Assembly: GCA_964020155.1 (NCBI GenBank)
Contig: OZ026552.1
Location: 4,375,048-4,439,047 of the forward strand
Source: Chondrilla cf. caribensis
Lineage: Eukaryota; Porifera; Demospongiae; Chondrillida; Chondrillidae
Direction of reading: 5' to 3'
DNA: 64,000 nt
The notes under the pieces: generated by a model
What the model was told of the DNA's origin: nothing
The model's input: only the letters and a program-made list of their open reading frames with translations
Database searches by the model: none
In this document: piece by piece, positions 43,179 to 63,225 of the stretch
How positions within the stretch are numbered: position 1 is the stretch's first letter
Layout: the number at the start of each line of letters is the position of its first letter
Program-made: the position numbers and the translations under genes

Positions 43179-43500
43179 AAAAAAAGGTCACCCACTCGGG
43201 GTCGAACAAACCCATGGTTGGCTTTATAGGGACTTTCCACATATACTGTGTACTTGGTCATTCCGCGAATGCAGAAGACACTATTCTAGCTGGGAGGTCA
43301 GCCGCGAGTCCCAAAGCTCCCCCCTACGGTTCTTTGTAGAGAGTATTGCAACTGACCACCAGGAAGCGAGCTCTTTTTTTTTCATGGAAAAAATCCGTCC
43401 TTTGGAGGATTCGAACCCGCGACCTGGAGCCTAGAGTCGTGTCACCTGACCAACCGGCTACCCAACCGGCTACCGTGACCTATCTATTTTATTATTAGTA
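43179..43500 (-). mobile_element. SINE-like block in the SRP54 unit spacer (copy 1)
   Basis: Read on the minus strand, GGTAGCCGGTTGG (A-box-like) is followed by a perfect B box GGGTTCGAATCC and an A/T-rich tail, as in a tRNA-derived SINE. The same block recurs at about 45,430-45,745 and 47,690-48,000. Confidence 0.6.
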
Positions 43501-43748
43501 TCTGCGCTATTTATAGTTGCCCTAGGTGTACAATTTGATAAAAAATGATAAAAGTGGAGTCGCAGAAGCCTTCCCCAGCACTCAAAGTACTTGGACGTCT
43601 ACTTTAGGTTTGGAAAAACCTTCGCTGGAGATATAAAGTTCGGCGAAGCCGTTTCGCTTGAATTCTAGCCGAATTTCTAATTCTCGGCCTTTTGAAATCG
43701 GCCATCTTTTTGCGCAATATAAAATATAATATAAATTCACTGTTTCAG

Positions 43749-45116
<1,368 letters not shown>

Positions 45117-46005
45117 CATCAACACAAAACGCTATTTGTTCTTTGAAAATGACTGAATTTTTATTGCTTCTGTCCATGACAATATCTTTAAATTAATTCT
45201 TGTCCTGAAATTGATGACCTGTTGTGTGAAATATTACATGCACATAAAGCATAGGCACCACAGTTCTATATCACATCATATACACATAATCATTCATTAT
45301 TATTACTGTGGGTGGGTCATGTGCACACTTGTGCAATACTGGAAGACAGTCACAAAACATCGAGGTTTTTCATCACATCCATACAACATACTGTACATTG
45401 GTTATGAGTGGTTTACTTGAGTTGAAAAAAAAAATAAAAAAAGGTCACCCACTCGGGGTCGAACAAACCCATGGTTGGCTTTATAGGGACTTTCCACATA
45501 TACTGTGTACTTGGTCATTCCGCGAATGCAGAAGACACTATTCTAGCTGGGAGGTCAGCCGCGAGTCCCAAAGCTCCCCCCTACGGTTCTTTGTAGAGAG
45601 TATTGCAACTGACCACCAGGAAGCGAGCTCTTTTTTTTTCATGGAAAAAATCCGTCCTTTGGAGGATTCGAACCCGCGACCTGGAGCCTAGAGTCGTGTC
45701 ACCTGACCAACCGGCTACCCAACCGGCTACCGTGACCTATCTATTTTATTATTAGTATCTGCGCTATTTATAGTTGCCCTAGGTGTACAATTTGATAAAA
45801 AATGATAAAAGTGGAGTCGCAGAAGCCTTCCCCAGCACTCAAAGTACTTGGACGTCTACTTTAGGTTTGGAAAAACCTTCGCTGGAGATATAAAGTTCGG
45901 CGAAGCCGTTTCGCTTGAATTCTAGCCGAATTTCTAATTCTCGGCCTTTTGAAATCGGCCATCTTTTTGCGCAATATAAAATATAATATAAATTCACTGT
46001 TTCAG

Positions 46006-47365
<1,360 letters not shown>

Positions 47366-48257
47366 CATCAACACAAAACGCTATTTGTTCTTTGAAAATG
47401 ACTGAATTTTTATTGCTTCTGTCCATGACAATATCTTTAAATTAATTCTTGTCCTGAAATTGATGACCTGTTGTGTGAAATATTACATGCACATAAAGCA
47501 TAGGCACCACAGTTCTATATCACATCATATACACATAATCATTCATTATTATTACTGTGGGTGGGTCATGTGCACACTTGTGCAATACACTGGAAGACAG
47601 TCACAAAACATCGAGGTTTTTCATCACATCCATACAACATACTGTACATTGGTTATGAGTGGTTTACTTGAGTTGAAAAAAAAAATAAAAAAAAGGTCAC
47701 CCACTCGGGGTCGAACAAACCCATGGTTGGCTTTATAGGGACTTTCCACATATACTGTGTACTTGGTCATTCCGCGAATGCAGAAGACACTATTCTAGCT
47801 GGGAGGTCAGCCGCGAGTCCCAAAGCTCCCCCCTACGGTTCTTTGTAGAGAGTATTGCAACTGACCACCAGGAAGCGAGCTCTTTTTTTTTCATGGAAAA
47901 AATCCGTCCTTTGGAGGATTCGAACCCGCGACCTGGAGCCTAGAGTCGTGTCACCTGACAAACCGGCTACCCAACCGGCTACCGTGACCTATCTATTTTA
48001 TTATTAGTATCTGCGCTATTTATAGTTGCCCTAGGTGTACAATTTGATAAAAAATGATAAAAGTGGAGTCGCAGAAGCCTTCCCCAGCACTCAAAGTACT
48101 TGGACGTCTACTTTAGGTTTGGAAAAACCTTCGCTGGAGATATAAAGTTCGGCGAAGCCGTTTCGCTTGAATTCTAGCCGAATTTCTAATTCTCGGCCTT
48201 TTGAAATCGGCCATCTTTTTGCGCAATATAAAATATAATATAAATTCACTGTTTCAG

Positions 48258-49666
<1,409 letters not shown>

Positions 49667-49929
49667 CATCAACACAAAACGCTATTTGTTCTTTGAAAAT
49701 GACTGAATTTTTATTGCTTCTGTCCATGACAATATCTTTAAATTATTATTCTTGTCCTGAAATTGATGACCTGTTGTGTGAACTATTACGTGCACATAAA
49801 GCATAGGCACCACAGTTCTATATCACATCATATACACATAATCATTCATTATTATTACTGTGGGTGGGTCATGTGCACACTTGTGCAATACACTGGAAGA
49901 CAGTCACAAAACATTGAAGGTTTTTCATA

Positions 49930-51715
49930 TTTATATTTTCATCAGATCTAGCTAGAGATGTGAGCTAAGTTATGAAACACTTCCCATCTCCTTGTGTGAT
50001 TTGTAACCCTTGTTATTCAAAGTGGTGCTATGGCCAAATTTTGGACATAGCACCACAGTCAATGTACATAGCACCATCTTGCATACCACGTGTGAGAGGG
50101 GGCGTGTCAACCTGATGTTTTCACCAGATCTAGCTGGAGATGTGAGCTAAGTTATGAAACACTTCCCATCTCCTTGTGTGATTTGTAGCCCTTGTTATTC
50201 AAAGTGGTGCTATGGCCAAATTTTGGCCATAGCACCACAGTCAATGTACATAGCACCATCTTGCATACAGCGTGGGAGAGGGGGCGTGTCAACCTGATGT
50301 TTTCACTAGATCTAGCTGGAGATGTGAGCTAAGTTATGAAACACTTCCCATCTCCTTGTGTGATTTGTAGCCCTTGTTATTCAAAGTGGTGCTATGGCCA
50401 AATTTTGGCCATAGCACCACAGTCAATGAACATAGCACCATCTTGCATACAGCGTGTGAGAGTGGGTGTGTCAACCTGATATATTCACCAAATCTAGCTG
50501 GAGATATGAGCTAAGTTATAAAATGCTTCCCATCTCCTTGTATGATTTGTAGCCCTTGTTATTCAAAGTGGTGCTGTGGCCAAATTTTGGCCATAGCACC
50601 ACAGTCAATGTACTTAGCACCATCTTGCATACAGCGTGTTAGAGTGGGCGTGTCAACCTGATATTTGTACCAGATCTAGCTGGAGATGTGAGCTAAGTTA
50701 TAAAATGCTTACCATCTCCTTGTATGATTTGTAGCCCTTGTTATTCAAAGTGGTGCTATGGCCAAATTTTGGCCATAGCACCACAGTCAATGTACTTAGC
50801 ACCATCTTGCATACAGCGTGTGAGAGTGGGCGTGTCAACCTGATATTTTTACCAGATCTAGCTGGAGATGTGAGCTAAGTTATGAAACACTTCCCATCTC
50901 CTTGTGTGATTTGTAACCCTTGTTATTCAAAGTGGTGCTATGGCCAAATTTTGGCCATAGCACCACAGTCAATGTACATAGCACCATCTTGCATACCACG
51001 TGTGATCATGAGAGTGGGTGTGTCAACCTGATATATTCACCAAATCTAGCTGGAGATACGAGCTAAGTTATGAAACACTTCCCATCTCCTTGTGTGATTT
51101 GTAACCCTTGTTATTCAAAGTGGTGCTATGGCCAAATTTTGGACATAGCACCACAGTCAATGTACATAGCACCATCTTGCATACAGCGTGGGAGAGGGGG
51201 CGTGTCAACACGATATTTTCATCAGATCTAGCTGGAGATGTGAGCTAAGTTATGAAACACTTCTCATCTCCTTGTGTGATTTGTAACCCTTGTTATTCAA
51301 AGTGGTGCTATGGCCAAATTTTGGCCATAGCACCACAGTCAATGTACATAGCACCATCTTGCATATCACGTGTGAGAGTGGGTGTGTCAACCTGATATTT
51401 TCACCAGATCTAGCTGGAGATGTGAGCTAAGTTATGAAACACTTCCCATCTCCTTGTGTGATTTATAGCCCTTGTTATTCAAAGTGGTGCTATGGCCAAA
51501 TTTTGGCCATAGCACCACAGTCAATGTACATAGCACCATCTTGCATACAGCGTGAGAGAGGAGGCGTGTCAACCTGATATTTTCACCAAATCTAGCTGGA
51601 GATGTGAGCTAAGTTATGAAACACTTCCCATCTCCTTGTGTGATTTGTAGCCCTTGTTATTCAAAGTGGTGCTATGGCCAAATTTTGGCCATAGCACCAC
51701 AGTCAATTGCAATGT
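49930..51715. repeat. 182-bp palindromic satellite, right block
   Basis: About ten units are phased by GGTGCTATGGCCAAA with spacing 182 bp (starts near 50021, 50203, 50385, 50567, 50749, 50931, 51119, 51301, 51483, 51665; one unit is 188 bp). Each has the 35-bp palindrome, except two with GGACATAG that break one arm. The block replaces the rest of the spacer after copy 4. Confidence 0.96.
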
Positions 51716-52310
51716 ACTTTATAATACATATACTTTTGTGTGTAAATTCCACTATATGGGTGCTATAAACCTATTGGTGCACTGCCTGTTAAATCCAGTA
51801 GCTTGAGACAGAGTGGTTTTGATTATAAAAGCAATAGCTTTATTTGATATACAGCCTATATAATATACACGAGCATTTTACTTTTACTGCTGCATACAGA
51901 AATCCTATAGCGGCATGTTGTAGGCATTCTTCGTCTATTTCTATACATTTAACTACTTAAATCATGACAATACTAAAACCTGTACCGCTGCCAATAAAAC
52001 TATAACTAACTAAAAGAGCTTGTAGGCTCCCATCCAACCAAAACCACAACTAATATAAAACCTAAGGCCTATAACTAACTAGTATTAATACTATGCTGTG
52101 TCTGGCTGACTGAAACAACACTAGTGTACATGCATGTTGCTGCAGGTAGCTCAATTAACAGCTACATCACTGCACGAGCATGCATGCAGTAGACTAGTCT
52201 AGCGAGCCAGACCAACGGCTGTGAAGCCATACAGTATTCACAACAACCAAACAAAAACAACTGAAACAAATGATGTGTGTGTGTGTTTGCTGTGCATGTA
52301 TGTGAGTATT

Positions 52311-54774
<2,464 letters not shown>

Positions 54775-55071
54775 TTTAATAAGGGGTTGCGTAATTAACG
54801 TCTCGCTTAGCCAGGTCTGCTCCATGTCATACAGACAATATTCGGTCCACCCTATTTCCTATCTTCCCTGACCGAATATTTCGATAATATTGTAAAATCG
54901 CTCCCCAGTGTCCATATTATGCGTATATGAATACATATACTTTTGCATGTGCATTCCAATATAGAGGGGACCGAATAATATTCAAAGGAGACCCGAATAA
55001 TTGGCGGGGCGGAATATTTCGTGACAGGGAAAACCCGGAGTGCATGAGTTCGAGCTCAGCGCGGGACGAAA

Positions 55072-55740
55072 ATGGCGGTTCCCCAATCGCGTGCTTCATT
55101 TGCAATCCCACGGTGGCTGCGTATCGACTCCCTGGATAAGATAGAAGAAACTTTACCATCTAAGATAGACTCTTCAACAGTTTTTTGGATTAGTGCGGAT
55201 GCTTCAAAAAGCCAACCCGATGTTCTAAACGTAGACGGTTCCTCTAGCGAGGAAGCTTTTCTACAAGAAGGGCAAAAGTTGATTGATGATTATTTCAAAA
55301 ATATCATCCAAAGGAAAGGACTGGCTACATCTAAGGACAAAAAAACGTTTATTGAGGACATTTATAAGCTGGCCACAAGACACAATCAAGTCGTTGGAAA
55401 GTGGTTAATTTTCCCTAGAAATAGCACAGAAGTCGACGAAAAATGGAGAGTTATTGCGGAAGAGACTATCCAAGGCAATCTCGGTCCTTCTGCAAAAGTC
55501 AACCCACTCAGCCCTGGTGCAACATGTGTCATTTGTGTTTACTGCAGTGATTTCAATGACAAGGACACCTGCGAGAAAGTTCTGAGGAGACTGGAGAAGA
55601 TTGGATTCAAGATATCTTCTCCTTTTAAAGCCGACGCAGTGACCAAATTAGGTCTAACAACTGCTGAGTACAGAAGACTACAGATCTCTGGATGTTGGGG
55701 GCTACACTATGATCTTATTGGTAAATCGCCAAAATGGTAG
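55072..55740 (+). CDS. DUF1917/Bles03-like protein, paralogue A
   Basis: A single exon of 222 aa. The C-terminal half has GKWLIFPRN, WRVIAEETIQGNLG, VICVYCSDFNDKDTC and GCWGLHYDLIGKSP. GKW, a W..IA...G.L segment and ICVY..DF are the pattern of the UPF0696/Bles03 family (human C11orf68), a small uncharacterised family with an eIF4E-like fold. No biochemical role is established, so none is given. ATG sits in AAAATGGCGG. There is no intron, unlike nearly every other gene here, which may point to a retrogene origin. Paralogue B is 1.1 kb downstream on the same strand. Confidence 0.72.
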   Translation: MAVPQSRASFAIPRWLRIDSLDKIEETLPSKIDSSTVFWISADASKSQPDVLNVDGSSSEEAFLQEGQKLIDDYFKNIIQRKGLATSKDKKTFIEDIYKLATRHNQVVGKWLIFPRNSTEVDEKWRVIAEETIQGNLGPSAKVNPLSPGATCVICVYCSDFNDKDTCEKVLRRLEKIGFKISSPFKADAVTKLGLTTAEYRRLQISGCWGLHYDLIGKSPKW

Positions 55741-56853
55741 TTAAGTACGTATACCTACCATTATATATGTACGACAGACATGAAGGCATCATCACCTTCA
55801 GCATTCTATACTTTTAAGACTCTTAAAATAGTCAGGTTACATTGTATTATTATTCGGGCCTGTACTTAGTCTACAATCTAATTGGAGAAGTGCATCAAAA
55901 ACACCTCACAATTTTTTAGCGTTTTGAGTTTGTAATAATCTTCATTTTATTACCACATTCTTGCCACGCCATCTGCAGGGCAGTGTAGAGAGAATTTTGG
56001 TATGTGACCATACATACACACAATATGACATCACGAAGTATATATTAAAGTGATATGGACCGTATATATATATGCAGTACGACATTATTATCTCTCTGCT
56101 GTATGTAGACAGTATACGATATATGTGCGTACCAAGCTAGGGCTTAGTCCTAGTTCCTGATTCAATTTGACATAGTGAAATTGGGACTGAATCCCTGCAC
56201 GGAGGAGACAGGAAGGCTGAGCCTGTTGACACAAATTCCGATACATGCACACCCTCCAGACTGTGCAATAGGCCTCATGGTGACCAACAAAATTTAAAAA
56301 TGCCATTTCATTCCTGGTCACCACAGCCAACTTGGTGTCCATGTGATACATGATGGCACAATGCACATGCACATTCCAGGAGGAGGTACAGACCTAGTGG
56401 TAACAAAAAGATGCGTTTTAGACGATCACAAAAGCTCTCCAGTGTCCATATGATAATGTATACTATTTGATTCGTTGTGATTGATGAAAACCCCAAAAAC
56501 TATATATTATTAATACAAATGAAGGCCTGCGGTAAAAAAAAGGCTATATAACGTTTTGTAAGAAAAATCTACTTTCGTTCTGAAAACGACATCTACCTTC
56601 TCAAGAAGTAGTAAATGAAATGTAAATGCGAAAGAAGTGAGCATTCTGGTGGTAGGAGCCCATTTTCATTACGTATTCGTTACGGTACTTGCCTGTACTA
56701 CTCCGTAAACGATTAAACTCCGTTTTCTCAGAAATTACGGAATACGTTGAAGTACCCTTTATGACCGGAGGCCTTCAAATATTATACTGATTAAAGATTA
56801 TTATCCATTGATTTAATATAAAAAATAATTTCGATTGAAAACATGGTGACACA
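55741..56853. other. Spacer between the DUF1917 paralogues
   Basis: 56,030-56,260 matches 57,890-58,150 downstream of paralogue B (ATGACATCACGAAGTA; GATTCAATTTGAC; GAAATTGGGACTGAATCCCT). 56,280-56,470 holds copies of the GTGTCCAT-(C/A)ATGATAC interspersed repeat. No gene is visible. Confidence 0.65.
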
Positions 56854-57711
56854 ATGGCGGAAAGGTTGGTAAAACCGGAAGACAACCCGAAATTTCTGCC
56901 TTCAAAAGAAGCCTTACGGATAAGACGAGAAGAGGATGAGTTAGTGTGGTTGACAGTACGCTCCATTAAGGATATAAATGAGGCTCTTCCCAGTAAAATA
57001 GATTATAGGAAGGTGTGTTGGATTTGTGTAGACGCGCCAGATGACTCACAGCTTCAAACATCCATTGGGGAACTTCGTTTGAACGAAGAAGACGAAAAAG
57101 ACGAGGAATTGCCTACGAAAAGTGACCCAATAGATGATAAAGAAGAAGATGAAACGAATTCATCTGAGGAAGATGAAGATGTTAACTTAACCTCCTTCAA
57201 AAAAGAAGGAAATGAAATTATTGATACCTATTTCTCAGATGTAATCAAAAAGAAAGGAGTGGCTACACCGGAGGAGAAGAAGCAGTTTATGTCAGATTTG
57301 TATCAGTTGGCGACAAGGTATGGCCAAGTGACTGGTAAATGGATGGTGTTTCCTCGTGCTGGATATGAAACTGATAGGAAATGGAGAATCATAGCCAGGG
57401 ACACCATCGAGGGCAACCTAGGGTGCAGTGCCAAAGTGAACCCCTGTAGACCAGGGGACAAGAACAGTGTCATCTGCGTCTACTGCAATGATTTCAACAA
57501 CAGAGCAGTATGTGAGAAGGTGGTTAGGCGACTGGAGGAAATCGGAATGAAAATCCAATCACCCTTCAAGGCCGATGCAATTACCGGTCTTGGTCTCTAC
57601 CGGGAGGACTACCAGAAACTGCAGATTACTGGTTGCTGGGGACTTCACTATGACCTCATTGGGAAGTCAGCGAGATGGGAAACATATAAGAAACCATCTC
57701 CTCGTAACTAG
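56854..57711 (+). CDS. DUF1917/Bles03-like protein, paralogue B
   Basis: A single exon of 285 aa. It shares with paralogue A: LPSKIDYRKVCWICVDA near the start, GVATPEEKKQF, LATRYGQVTGKWMVFPR, VICVYCNDFNN, SPFKADAITGLGL and GCWGLHYDLIGKSARW. It is longer by an N-terminal extension and an acidic, probably disordered insert (about residues 78-110, DEKDEELPTK to SSEEDEDV). The matching 3' flanks show that gene and flank were duplicated together. Function unknown; the family call is by pattern from memory. Confidence 0.72.
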   Translation: MAERLVKPEDNPKFLPSKEALRIRREEDELVWLTVRSIKDINEALPSKIDYRKVCWICVDAPDDSQLQTSIGELRLNEEDEKDEELPTKSDPIDDKEEDETNSSEEDEDVNLTSFKKEGNEIIDTYFSDVIKKKGVATPEEKKQFMSDLYQLATRYGQVTGKWMVFPRAGYETDRKWRIIARDTIEGNLGCSAKVNPCRPGDKNSVICVYCNDFNNRAVCEKVVRRLEEIGMKIQSPFKADAITGLGLYREDYQKLQITGCWGLHYDLIGKSARWETYKKPSPRN

Positions 57712-59196
57712 TTGTGACGTGGCTGTGAAGAGAACACCTTCCGTTTCTTAGTGTTTTAAAGAGTTTGTAATACTCAGCACTATAATACAGCACTACGTTT
57801 AGAATGCGATTATTGTAACGTTAATCTTGTGACAAGGCTCATGTGTAGATGAAGTTTTGGTGTGTGAACATACGTGTACACGATATGACATCACGAAGTA
57901 CATAAAGTGATTTAGACTGCATATAGGTCACAAATATACTACAGCGTTATCGCTGTGCTGATATACCGGTATATACACACAGTATACGTACTGAGTTTGT
58001 ACGCGTACGTATATAACCATAGACACTCTATACGTAGTTTAGAGTGTCTATGATATAACTAATGGGGCTTAGTCCTTGTTCCCGATTCAATTTGACTTTG
58101 TGAAATTGGGACTGAATCCCTGCGCGGGGGCGACGGGGAGGCTGGGCCGTCACCATGTAGGAGGTAGGCCAAGCTGACACAAGCCCCCGACCTCAGTTCA
58201 TATCAGTTACCAAGGCGTGGGTTCAGCCATATATCGGTGTTCATCTCCTCGCAACGTTTTCTTGCAGTTGTGTCGGTGATATTCAGTGCTAGGGAGAGAC
58301 GGATAACACCTTTCGAAGTTGTTGCGAGGTACATTTAGCAGTGAGTGTTTGTAAAGGTTCGTTGCTGTTCCTATATGGTCCATATCGAACCGAAGCGAAC
58401 TGTGCATACTTACAGGGTATATCTCCCACCTAGTCAGGTACAGTCATCCAACTCGGAATACTTCGATCGCTCGACAACTGAAAAACTTAGTCGGAGATCC
58501 TTGGAAGGAGAAAGTCGGTGGAGTGCTCTTGTCGAAACAATCACACAAGTTCGACTGTCGGACAGGACCACTTGGAATACCGAGAGCCGTACATTGATGG
58601 TAGAAATCTAGACCTCTAGTCAAAGTCCACGTCAGTATCCGTTACTGACTCACTCGCGGACTTATCCGGACGCTCCTTGTCGCCGATCTATCGTGTTATG
58701 CACATACTCCTGATACGGAGTTTGCGATAAGGGTCGTCGTACGTAGCAGCAGTGAAGACCACATAGTGCTCGCCCGTATACGTGTTGTAAACACTGAGCC
58801 CCTCTCGACAGTGGGTGGCCTTTTCACTATGCCTGAGTGCAGAACCAACCAGGCAGTACTTGATTCTGCTCTCATCGAGTTAACAAAAATGTTATGTCAT
58901 TTTTGGATCTGTCCATGCTGAATGCACTGCATAGTGTCATGCTTGTAAACGTATGGTTGAGTAGGTCCACAAACAGTGTCTGTAGTGTCCATGTAGTGAT
59001 GGGTTGGGAACACACCTACCCATGCCTTGCCACTAACACAACCATCTGAAAGCTCCTCTAAGCATTCTTTTCACTGACTGATTGAGCATTTTATTCTTTG
59101 TTTCATTCTTGGACATTGATATGTATGACGTGTTTCTCTTGAATATCTTGGTTGCAGATTGCACTAAGCTGTGAAGTAGGAGGGAGGTACCTCAGG
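57712..59196. other. Gap with duplicated 3' flank, hairpin and probable 5' leader of the next gene
   Basis: 57,890-58,150 repeats the flank of paralogue A. A perfect 13-bp stem (CATAGACACTCTA / TAGAGTGTCTATG) with a 9-nt loop is at 58018-58052. An acceptor-like TTGGTTGCAG ends near 59,158, so part of the region is likely 5' UTR or its intron. An 88-codon open frame at 58345-58611 resembles nothing I know. Confidence 0.5.
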
Positions 59197-59337
59197 ATGC
59201 CGAATTGGGTGCTTTTTACATGGCTACTAGTGGCCATGTTTGGAGTCATGAAGAGCGAGGAAGCATATTTTAGTATGCGCATATCAAGGGATGAATTGGC
59301 AAGGCATTTCACCAGCCCTCAGTATCAAATAAACAGT

Positions 59338-59380
<43 letters not shown>

Positions 59381-59418
59381 GTGTGTGTAGTTATGTGTGT
59401 ATGGTGTGTGTGTGTGTG

Positions 59419-59450
<32 letters not shown>

Positions 59451-59511
59451 TTGTGTGTGTTCGTGTGTGTGTATGGTGTGTGTAGTTATGTGTATATGGT
59501 GTGTGTGTGTG

Positions 59512-59573
<62 letters not shown>

Positions 59574-59622
59574 TTGTGTGTGTGTTCGTGTGTGTGTATG
59601 GTGTGTGTAGTTATGTGTGTAT

Positions 59623-59655
<33 letters not shown>

Positions 59656-59994
59656 TTGTGTGTGTGTTCAACCATTAAAAATTGTCATTTCCTTTTCAAT
59701 GTCTAGCAAATGTCCAAATTGTTACGAATCAGAAGTTTACAGTGGGACCTGACAGATTGCTGCTGTTTACTGGGACTAATAAAACACTTCCTCCTTTTCC
59801 CATGACAACTAACGAAGTCAGGTTCACAATACGTGCAAAATCCCAGGTTTGTAACCAAGCACGTACGTAAGTAGATCTGTGTATACAACATCACTACATG
59901 TGTATGAGTAGAAATGTACGTATGCTTCCATATACACACCTTACTCCACACATTGAATGTATGATTGTATGCCTGACATTACTCACTCAAATAA

Positions 59995-60058
<64 letters not shown>

Positions 60059-61671
60059 GTATATTTTTGTGGTGTGTGTGTGATATGTTTTAAAAGGTCT
60101 TTCACATTATAACACGGTTTTTATGGTTCACTGACCTTTTAAGCATAATGATATCATCAAGTGAAATGCAAAATAAGGGTTTCTTGAAGTTTACAATATT
60201 TACAACTTATAAAATTACCTCCTCAACAAAAGCACCGCTCTCCATTTGAGAATTTACTTATGTACGTAAGTGAAAATTCACCTAACAGTGCACGTATCCC
60301 AGGAATCTAGCTATTCTTTGATATGTTCATGTCTGATGAGTAGAATTTTTGAGGTAGAACTTAAGCTTAACTCCACTGTGGTTTCAAAATATAAAATATT
60401 TTTAATTAATTTGCAGCTTAGATACAAATCTCCTCCTGTAATTGGCTAACAGCATTAGGCACAATAATTGAAACCCGAGATTGATTCTTAACGCAATTAT
60501 GTCCCCAACACCACAATGTCATGTGTTTTGGACTGAGATACTATGTCTCATTCAGTAATAACCTTTGTGTGGCGTATGTTAAATTACATTGATTTGACTT
60601 ATCATTCCTGTATTGATTATCCTTTTTGTTGATTGTAAGTAAATCGAAGTACAGAATTTAATAACATGTACTGTGTTCACATGTGCGTGCTTATTGTGTG
60701 TAAGTGTACCTCTTGCTCCAGGTTAGTATTGCGTGTGATGGCCTATTTTCTGTTTTCATCAAGTTTAATGGACCTCTAATTGCAAATTTCAAAGGACTTG
60801 CCAATAGTTGTAATGGAAACAATAATTATGTGTGTAGTTAATGGTAGTTTGATGCCCGGGCTAGTTGGCGGTATAGAGTTGATCCCACATCAGATGAAGT
60901 GTTGACTTGCACTCAGCCTATTGCCGTGTCAATACACATACCTGGTCCAACACCTACGTACGTACCACGCACAGAGCTAATGGTAAAAATGTTGTCATTG
61001 CTGTCATCAATCTTAACATTCACTTCCTGCCGTGGAGAAATGAATACGTAGGTTATTTCACCTTAACATGTGCATAAATGTGAACTATGTGGAAAATACA
61101 AGATTTTGTGTCTGCAGATGCAGCCCACTCATGTTAAGACTGTTATAACACTAAACATACATATTCTTGTTTGAAGAAGTACATAGGTTATTTCACCGCG
61201 TGGTGTGCTCACATTACATACATGAGCTATGCAGGTATTAGTGGTAATAGTACAAAATTCAACGTCTGTAGATGCCATCTGCACATTGTTAAAAGACTGT
61301 ATGGATGGAAAGTTTCGCGGGACAAAACTTTTGCGAATTGTTTAATTTTGCAAAAAAAAGTTTGGCGTTTTTAACGCCCATCACGTTAATCGATTGTCAA
61401 ACGATTACGTCATTGGGTGTTCATGAATAAAACTCGTAAATGCTAGTTTTATTCGTGAAATTCGCGATACTTTTAGAAACTTTCCCGCTATACAGTATGT
61501 CATTTTTTGTGCAGTTTAAGTTATTCTACCATGGTATGCTCATAATGAGCTAGGTAGTACATATACGTATGTCTGTTTGTAGATGTGTATGTACATACAC
61601 ATACACAGTGGACTCTTGCACATCTGATTATATTACGACATCCTCCATATTCTGATCATATTCTGATATAT

Positions 61672-61747
<76 letters not shown>

Positions 61748-62174
61748 ATGCATGTGTGTGTGTGTGTGTGTACGTAAGTGCATATGATTATTATACATAA
61801 TATGTTCCAAAGGTATGTGTCTATAAATATAAGTGATGGGACCGTTCTGTTATTCCAGTGAATGGCTATGTACACAGTACAATAGACGTGTGGGCGTTGT
61901 GGGAACTTATCATCGGATAGTTAGTATTTCCATGCAACATATAGAAAGCTTTTAATATTCGGTTGCCATGGTGAAGTGTCTGTACATATCATCCATGTCG
62001 GACAACTTGGTTCTAGTTTGTACAGGAGTGCGCTAATTGGTCTTAAGTAAACAAGAATATGGATTGTTTATTTAGCCCCAAAGTGATATAGACATCTCGG
62101 AGACAATGCCATGTAACATCCATTCATAATAATATGGGTAAAGTTATGAATGAAAATCTGATTGCAATGTATGT

Positions 62175-62241
<67 letters not shown>

Positions 62242-63135
62242 TATGCATTTTGTTTGTGTATGTTTTGTATACATGTGTGTGTGCCTGTGTGTTGTAATGC
62301 TCTTTGTGTAAGTGTACACAAGCATGCCTGCTTCTCGTGTTATTCAGTGTAGCTACATCATCTCTGACCACTTCACCATTGGCACTCACTTATTCCTAGT
62401 ATTTCCTAGCTAACATTCAAAGACCCGGTATTTTCACTTGGCCTTGAAATAGAAAAAAAATAACTTATCCATCTCCTAAGGTCCCTGCACATGTCATTGA
62501 TTACTATGATATTATTTTGTCTTTGGTGATTTCTGTACAGATTGTGTATCCTTCAATGATACGTACGTAGGTGTAGTTGCTTTCAGTAAATTATGGAGGA
62601 TTATTGTATCAAAATTGATATCATGAACTATTCCTGTTATTTTTATAATACTGAACGTAGTCTCCATATGGTACATGCATATATTCAGTATTATCTATAC
62701 TGTATATAGTGCATATGTGTTCCGTTGTGTGTATATTTGGTACATATGTGTGCACTTGAAGTCCTCTGTGTATGAATCCCATGTTGGTATGGTTTGCCGA
62801 CTGGCGTCTCCCGGCACAGCAAGTTAGACCAATCCAATTACATGTACTTACAAGCTCCACCCACACGCGTGTGTGTGCTGTACCTGTTTGGTGTACCCGC
62901 ATATGTTGTACGTACTTGTACCATTTGCTTTGATAAAGTACATGTAGTGTGCAGCCTACGTAAGTACCTACGTACGTCTTATGTACGTGCTTTTCAGACG
63001 TACATGTATGTACGTAACTGGCCTTTCTGTTGACTATGCCATACTACACGTTTTTATATGTGCACGTAGGCATTGGAGTGGCACACGTGCACATATCTGT
63101 ACCTATGCGTGTGCATACAGTGTTGTGTATGCACC

Positions 63136-63225
<90 letters not shown>

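Noticed and set aside
58345..58611. 88-codon open frame before the RYK-like gene
   Set aside because: No recognisable domain and no splice support; it may be part of a 5' leader.
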